Shown piece by piece: positions 21,909-26,697 of a DNA stretch of 26,697 nt. The translations under genes were made by a program, and so were the position numbers. The stretch spans positions 1 to 26,697 of the forward strand of contig JAGCBE010000342.1 in assembly GCA_017652345.1 (NCBI GenBank), in the 5' to 3' direction. The stretch is from Methanobrevibacter sp. Its GTDB lineage: Archaea; Methanobacteriota; Methanobacteria; Methanobacteriales; Methanobacteriaceae. Below the pieces are notes generated by a model, which was given only the letters and a program-made list of their open reading frames with translations, did not search any database and was not told the origin of the DNA. Position 1 is the stretch's first letter, and each line of letters opens with the position of its first letter.

Positions 21909-22164
21909 CATTACATAAAATGTTATAATTTTGTGATAGAAAAATATAATCAATTTATACAAGCGGATAGATTGTGTATATGAATGATAACTGAATGTTA
22001 TCACGTATGGGCGATTTTTATAAAAAATCTGTTGCATTCACAATATAAAAAAATATATTGTCGATGTGTGCAGAAAATAAAAAGCCTAATGTCTTTGTGT
22101 TAGATTGGCTCCCTAACATAGAGATGCAATCTAACTGGAGCCCGAGGATATTGGGCTTTTTATT
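21909..22164 (+). ncRNA. Candidate structured RNA with pseudoknot
   Basis: The region between a perfect promoter and a terminator folds into a row of hairpins: TGATAAC/GTTATCA near 21985-22003, GATTTTT/AAAAATC near 22013-22029, ACAATATA/TATATTGT near 22040-22061, then the large 3' structure 22076-22164. I see no convincing gene: a frame open from 21891 to 22103 begins inside the promoter spacer. The RNA may be a regulator, a replication primer or a long leader of the replication genes. No known RNA family was recognised. Confidence 0.55.
22076..22164 (+). terminator. 15-bp stem enclosing a pseudoknot, with T-run
   Basis: Outer stem 22076-22090 with 22150-22164: 15 pairs, one G-U, ending in TTTTTATTAT. 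Inside, GTTAGATTG (22099-22107) pairs with CAATCTAAC (22127-22135), while GCTCC (22108-22112) in that loop pairs with GGAGC (22137-22141) outside it, an H-type pseudoknot. GTTAG/CTAAC (22099-22103/22113-22117) is a competing hairpin. The outer stem would act as a terminator in both directions. Confidence 0.65.
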
Positions 22165-22210
22165 ATATCTGCTTATTCCATTTAATTTTATTTCTTAACC
22201 TATTATTAAA

Positions 22211-22495
22211 ATGGAGGAAAGATTTACAGTTAGAATTTTGCTGGATGAACCAGTACCACCTAAATGAGAGGTATCTTTATTTGGGACACTAACCCGTAAG
22301 GAATTATTGCAATTATGACGGGATTTTAGAAAATGAATTTTAGTTCAATTCTGAACGTATTTATTAAACAAAAGGCACATTGTTGGAATACTGTGTTCCA
22401 AAGAGCGTTGATGGAGCAAAGAAAGTGTAAGAAATTATTTAAACAGAATTATGGAACTTGAGGAATGATGGGATTTAGAAGATAACGAAGAATAG
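22211..22495 (+). CDS. Small protein of the replication block (94 aa)
   Basis: ATG 22211, TAG 22493-22495, six UGA glycines. It is preceded by an AT-rich leader (TTTAATTTTATTTC about 20 bases upstream) and no Shine-Dalgarno; it ends three bases before the initiator gene, so the two are surely cotranscribed. The sequence is basic in the middle (LLNKRHIVGILCSKERGWSK) and acidic at the end, with a segment SKESVRNYLNRIMELEEG that could be the recognition part of a helix-turn-helix. A small DNA-binding regulator is possible. Not recognised as a known family. Confidence 0.75.
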
Positions 22496-22498
22496 ACC

Positions 22499-23629
22499 AT
22501 GGAGAGCTTAGACGTAAATGAGCTTTTCGCTACCTCATATTATACGGTGGACACCATAATGAGTGCAGCTTGAAGTGATGCTGGCGACGCATACCTACTC
22601 TACACTATGTATACAAAACATAGCAGGATACAGGAAACTAACCAGCCTCGACTTAACGACAGCTTCATGGTAAAAAGTCTAGGTCGGGGAAGGGACAAGT
22701 TCCGTAGAATAAAACACATACTGATAGATTTATGACTAATCGAAATTATTAGAAAGAAGAACAAGAATTGAAAGTTTGAAGATAAACAGTACATAAAAGT
22801 AAAATTTATATATTGAAAGAGCAAAAGAGAAGCAATAAAAATGGCCCTCAAAAACCAAGTGACTGAAACTCAGTCAGATGGTAACCAAGTGACTGAAACT
22901 CAGTCAGATGGTTTGAGGGAAAACATAGGTAATACCAACAACCTTACCATGTGACTGAAACTTCCAGTGATGGAAAACTCCGTCACAAATGCTTTAAGTA
23001 TAAAATATATAAATGCTTGAAATACTAAAGATAAATATACTACGTATATTAGCTGACGCTTAGATAAACAAGATGACACACAAAATACTAAACTAGAAAT
23101 ACAAGCAGACACATTACGAAACGCATATTGATGAAGGCCTAACAGAAAATGAGCCAAAAAAGAATTTGATAAATTAGTTAAGACACTAACACAACAGGAG
23201 ATGCGCGAAGCTCTATTAGAGTTACGTTTATTAAAGTTTGAATATAGATTAGGTATCGAAGATATTAATATGTGTAATTCGTGTGTGAACGCAATAAACA
23301 ACAGAACAACGGATGAAGATATGATTATTAGAAGAGTTGAAACAATAGTAGAAAAGTTCTCTACACATAAGAATAGAAATGAAGCTACAAGAGAACAACG
23401 AGAAAGAGAGATTAGAGAACGATTTTCAGATTATCTACCAAAATGAAAATTATGAAAACCAGATAAGCCAAGCACAAAAGAATGACGAATAAATTTATTT
23501 GAAGAGATGGATTTGAAATGACAATTATGAAAGATATACGAGTGGTTCCCAGAAGTAAACCTTAATATAGTTGAGGCAGACCGAAGAGCTTGGCAGATAG
23601 AACAAAAAAGAAAATGATTGTTAAAGTAA
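22499..23629 (+). CDS. Replication initiator, winged-helix type (376 aa)
   Basis: ATG 22499, TAA 23627-23629, with about 14 UGA glycines. Residues about 25-110 have the pattern of phage initiator/replisome-organiser winged-helix domains: AYLLYTMYTKHSRI, then GRGRDKFRRIKHILIDLGLIE (wing helix) and a basic beta wing ending KQYIKVKFIYG. Residues 119-138 are a perfect ten-residue repeat (NQVTETQSDG twice) encoded by the tandem DNA repeats described separately. The C-terminal half is charged and helical and may load the helicase encoded next. An in-frame ATG at 22841 could yield a 262-aa C-terminal product. The order initiator then primase-helicase supports the role. Under the standard code only residues 235-315 would be seen. 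Confidence 0.78.
22853..22973 (+). repeat. Tandem 30-bp repeats in the initiator gene (iteron-like)
   Basis: Two perfect copies, 22853-22882 and 22883-22912, each holding the 7-bp palindrome TGACTGA-AAC-TCAGTCA. A degenerate third copy (22946-22973) keeps GTGACTGAAACT exactly but in another reading frame, so the DNA, not the protein, is conserved there. An AT-rich stretch follows (about 22989-23060). This matches the layout of lambda's origin within gene O: iterons plus AT-rich unwinding region inside the initiator gene. Confidence 0.7.
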
Positions 23630-23656
23630 ATTTTTACCACATTACCAATTAACAAA

Positions 23657-25528
23657 ATGCCAAATATGTATTTACAAATGATGAGGCAAACATATCCAAA
23701 TTTTAAGGATTGCTTTATCCAAACATTCGATGACAACACAAAGAGAAAAGATATAAAGTTAGCTAAGGTGATTAGACAACAAGACTACTCAGAGGAAGAG
23801 ATGAATTGAATATTAGAAAGAGCTAATTGAAAATGATGCGGAATATTCTTTTCGATAAATTCTATGCAGTGAGAAACAAGAAACCAAGAGAACGTATCTC
23901 ACATAAATGCTTGGGCGTGTGAAGCAGATGACAAATCAAAAGAGGACCAATATAAACTAATTAGTGTATGTCCAATAAAACCAAGCCTCGTGATTGAGAG
24001 TAAAAAATCTCTTCATATGTATTGGTTCGCTAAAGACTGAACTAAAGAGAACCGAAATAAAATATGTCGATGATTATGCAATTTCTTTTGATGAGATACG
24101 GCCATTCCAAAAGATATATCTAGAGTATTAAGAATACCGTGATATATGCATTTGAAAGACCCAGACGACCCGTTTGAAGTTACTATAGTAGATTGAGATT
24201 GAGAATTTCATACAGAGGAAGAGATGTTGTCTGCATATAGTAATACAACAACAGATGCAGATAGAGCAGAAAAGAAGAGACAAGTGGATATGGAAAACCA
24301 AAAACTAAAGAAGCTGCTTAACAATGATGACACTCGAGAAAGGATAAATTCAATGGATGCTATGACTATGTTAAGCGAGATTAGCTGAACAACAATGGTT
24401 AGATGAGAGACATTTGATTTTAGAAAAAATTCAAATTGAACGTATCAAATAGTAATAAATTGAGAAGCACACTGAAGCCGAATTGATGGGCATTGATTAA
24501 TATGAAGCTATGATAGATGAGGGCCAACACGAGTGTGCTGGGTATTACGATATAAAATATATGACGCAAAGGATATTTATCAATGGATTAAAGAGAACCA
24601 CCCAGAGGTGTTGCCCTCTTTAGACAGGTCCACAAATATTTCTAAAGACGATAGCGCCCCAGCGGATGTAGTAGACACGTTCTCAAGTAGTATAAATATG
24701 GACAATAAAGTACCATTCACTTGGGGACTACCTATATTAGATGAAAAGTTGTGAAGGATAGATTATTGAAAATTTGTAGCTGCACTATGAGAGAGTGGTG
24801 CTGGTAAAACCACATATACATTTTTCCAAGCATTAAAGAATGCTGAACTATGATACAAAACTTGTTATATATCATTGGAGGTTAGTCCAGAAGAATTAAT
24901 AACAAATAAATGTCTTAGAAGATATTGAGTGACGAATAAAGAGCGAGACGATAAAACGTTGAGCCCAGACAGAAAGAAGTTAATTAATGATATGTATAGA
25001 GATTTGATTAACAAACCTAATCTACATTTAGTACAAATACAGAACCCTACACTAAATGAGGTATGAAAGTTTATCTTACAGGAGAAAGAAAAATGATGTA
25101 GATTATTTTATATAGATAACTTGTGAATATTGTTGAGCGACAAATGAAACTCAAGAGAATATGATATGGTAACAGAAGCTTCTCGTTTCTTTATGCTTCT
25201 TGCACATTCGGAATGAATTACTATAATACTTTTACATCACTTTAGTCAAGGTAATTCAATATCAAGAGCATTGCCTAGAGATTTATCTGAGATTAGATGA
25301 GGAGCTAAACTAGAACACGATGCTGACATTATATTCCAAGTGCGAAGGAATTTGAGCGTAGAGGAGTGATGAATAAATAAGAACCAGACTACAATACTAA
25401 TTCAGAAACATAGGTTCTGGTGAACTACACAGTGAGTTAACATACGCTTTAACAAATGAGAATACGAAGAGATTGAAGACTGATGAGAAAATCCATATTA
25501 ATATAGTCCTTCTAAAAAAGAGCACTAA
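23657..25528 (+). CDS. Primase-helicase fusion (623 aa)
   Basis: ATG 23657, TAA 25526-25528, rich in UGA glycines. N-terminal half: RepB-type archaeo-eukaryotic primase, with acidic motif CEADD (E89, D91, D92), the histidine motif SKKSLHMYWF (H120) and the RVLRIPGYMHLK segment typical of that family. C-terminal half: DnaB/RecA-type helicase with Walker A GESGAGKTT (residues 378-386, first glycine encoded by UGA 24788-24790), Walker B LFYIDN (D487), LLHHFSQGN, and PRDLSEIRGGAKLEHDADI, which is a DnaB signature. It would prime and unwind DNA at the phage origin, recruited by the upstream initiator. The start lies 27 bases after the initiator's stop with AAAATG context. Boundaries and domain calls are firm. 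Confidence 0.92.
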
Positions 25529-25550
25529 ATCAAACAAGGCGCTCTTTTTT
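25514..25550. terminator. Terminator of the replication block
   Basis: AAAAAAGAGC (25514-25523) pairs perfectly with GCTCTTTTTT (25541-25550); the primase-helicase stop codon lies in the loop. A-run and T-run on either side make it usable in both directions. Confidence 0.85.
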
Positions 25551-25573
25551 ATTATCTCCTTTTTTTAGATAGA

Positions 25574-25601
25574 TTGACATTCTTTTATTTTGTGTTATAA
25601 T
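25574..25601 (+). promoter_or_regulatory. Second consensus sigma-70 promoter
   Basis: TTGACA (25574-25579), 16-base spacer, TATAAT (25596-25601). Identical hexamers and spacer length to the promoter at 21875, and both continue with a TGGC shortly after. It is 24 bases beyond the terminator, so it starts a separate transcript. Confidence 0.8.
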
Positions 25602-25607
25602 ATTGGC

Positions 25608-25720
25608 GCCATTTTCTCCTTTGGCGAAGCTGGAACATTTCCACAAGTTTCCAAGGATGGATGTAACACCCCACAACAAAACCACGCATACAGGGACTTG
25701 GGGCGTCGCACCCCGTCTTT
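25608..25720 (+). ncRNA. Candidate GC-rich non-coding RNA
   Basis: About half G+C in a region otherwise far more AT-rich. Possible stems: CGCCA/TGGCG near 25608-25627, TGGAA-CAT-TTCCA near 25631-25643 (with a second TTCCA as alternative partner), and a 3' stem GAC..GGGG/CCCC..GTC (25695-25717) followed by TTTCTCTT, a possible terminator. No credible start-coding frame: the plus ORF 25603-25896 and minus ORF 25530-25802 run through promoter and terminator. No tRNA features were found. Function unknown. Confidence 0.5.
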
Positions 25721-25733
25721 CTCTTGACTTTCT

Positions 25734-26009
25734 CAAAAAAATATTTTTATTTTTCTTGACAGTTCTTTTTTTTGTGAGATATATACACACACAGTGGCAC
25801 ACATACTATATATATTTTTTTCTATATGTCAATTGTTTACTCCCATCAAAAAAAACAAAATCAAAATATATACATTTTGAAAAATACAGTTCTTAATTAA
25901 TAAAAAACAAACATAAAAAAAACTTGACAAAAATTTGCTTTTTTATAAAAAATCTATATACTTACACTGTCATTATTTATAGACATTTTTATATCTTAAT
26001 TCTATCAAA
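25734..26009. other. AT-rich spacer without a gene
   Basis: Very AT-rich, with A- and T-runs and two more TTGACA boxes (25749, 25924) that lack a well-placed TATAAT. The second could contribute to a promoter for the gene at 26010. I see no gene or clear repeat. Confidence 0.6.
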
Positions 26010-26588
26010 ATGACAGACAGCAAAAAAACTCTCAAAAGCTTTTCACTATATGAAAAGCAAGACACTGTAAAACTTACAGATTTTGAAAAACAAGTCTTGA
26101 CAAGTCAAGAATATGAATTGAAAAGAAAAAAAACTTGAATTGACTTGTATAGTCAAGAACTTGTTTTTTATGATTTATTTATGAAAAATCAAGTTATTAA
26201 TTGAAAAAAACTTGATTTATTTATAGAGTGAAAAAAAGCAAGTTTAAGTAAACATTTTAAGAATGAATTTTACAATATAGACACTCCAAATGAAAAAAAC
26301 TATGAAAAGCTTTTAATTGAAAAGCTCACAGACAAAATAATTATAGACACTATAAAAAACTCCTATTCTTGACAAGACAAAATAGATATTGACAGTATAG
26401 AAAAAAATATAGAGCTTTTAGAAGACCTAAAAGAAGAATATAGAAAAATATGATATGAATATATAGAAGACAAAAAATGTCAAGAGCAAACTGTAAAAGA
26501 ATATAGAAAAGCAAGAAAAAACCTTACAGACAAGAACTTAAAAGCAAAATATAGACTATGTAAAAAATATAAGTATCTGATAGACTAA
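26010..26588 (+). CDS. Lysine-rich protein of unknown function (192 aa)
   Basis: ATG 26010 (TCAAAATG, no Shine-Dalgarno), TAA 26586-26588. All five glycines are UGA and no GGN codon is used; the stretch has no GG dinucleotide at all. The protein is Lys/Glu/Asp/Ile/Tyr-rich and almost wholly helical, with acidic coiled-coil-like parts (IEKNIELLEDLKEEYRKIG) and a basic C-terminus (EYRKARKNLTDKNLKAKYR). The CAAGTCAAGA motif recurs inside the gene and forms the arms of its terminator. Composition differs strongly from the replication genes, hinting at a separate origin or an accessory gene expressed on its own. Could be a host-takeover or DNA-binding protein; not recognised. Confidence 0.78.
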
Positions 26589-26604
26589 AAGCAAAAAATA
26601 AGAA

Positions 26605-26645
26605 AAGCAAGTCAAGAACTTAAAAACTCTTGACTTGTTTTTTTA
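26605..26645. terminator. Strong intrinsic terminator, usable both ways
   Basis: CAAGTCAAGA (26608-26617) pairs perfectly with TCTTGACTTG (26628-26637), extended by flanking A/T pairs, followed by TTTTTTT. On the minus strand the hairpin is followed by CTTTTCTTATTTTTT, so it would also stop leftward transcripts if the window ends are joined. Confidence 0.85.
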
Positions 26646-26697
26646 TTAATAAAAAAAGTATCACTAAAATTAATACATTTATATTATCTATGTATTA

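Noticed and set aside
21840..22037. Minus-strand ORF of 65 aa
   Set aside because: Low-complexity translation of AT-rich regulatory DNA opposite the promoter and hairpins.
21891..22103. 70-codon plus-strand frame with one UGA
   Set aside because: Its ATG is in the spacer of a perfect promoter, so the transcript would not include it, and it ends inside the hairpin structure.
22084..22157. Seven-base-pair acceptor-like stem suggesting a tRNA
   Set aside because: No T-arm with a TTCRA loop and no proper anticodon arm; the pairing belongs to a longer terminator stem.
22853..22912. Direct repeats as a CRISPR array
   Set aside because: The two copies are adjacent without spacers and are translated within the initiator gene.
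25530..25896. ORFs on both strands over the GC-rich segment
   Set aside because: Both run across a promoter, terminators or homopolymer tracts and show no protein-like composition.

Overview
The window looks like a tailed-phage genome, or most of one, read with genetic code 25 (UGA = glycine; only UAA and UAG stop). This code is known from Absconditabacteria (SR1) and Gracilibacteria, so a phage of such a host is the simplest reading. The code was read from the sequence. Under the standard code the left 21.6 kb breaks into fragments; with UGA read through, it becomes long tightly packed minus-strand genes. The Walker A motifs of both the terminase and the replicative helicase need glycine exactly where UGA occurs, and ordinary UGG tryptophan codons are used elsewhere.

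Layout. From a divergent control region at about 21.6-22.2 kb, a leftward (minus) virion block runs to the left edge: a possible small-terminase gene (20608-21597), large terminase (18445-20598), a 100-aa protein, a 1085-aa protein (14811-18068), a giant 2850-aa protein (6233-14785), a 107-aa protein, portal (3781-5766), scaffold-like protein (2653-3549), major capsid candidate (1070-2569), a connector-like protein (359-1000) and a last gene reaching the edge. The 1085- and 2850-aa genes fill about 44% of the window. Rightward (plus) genes form the replication block: a 94-aa protein, a winged-helix replication initiator that carries tandem repeats inside its coding sequence (a lambda-O-like origin candidate), and a RepB-type primase fused to a DnaB-type helicase. 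After a terminator come a consensus sigma-70 promoter, a GC-rich candidate RNA, an AT-rich spacer and a lysine-rich 192-aa protein of unusual composition, then a strong terminator.

Control. Three copies of a roughly 40-bp element (core CTTAAATTAATTTT) lie in front of the leftward terminase block, the leftward portal/capsid block and the rightward region; I infer a phage-specific promoter. Two perfect TTGACA-16-TATAAT promoters instead precede non-coding, structured segments (about 21909-22164 and 25608-25720). Gene starts lack Shine-Dalgarno sequences.

Limits. I see no tRNA, integrase, lysis gene, CRISPR array or insertion sequence. The last codon at the left edge would be followed by TAA if the ends of the window were joined, which fits a circular (or circularly permuted) 26.7-kb genome but does not prove it. 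Functions of the giant proteins and small genes rest on position and general sequence character only.
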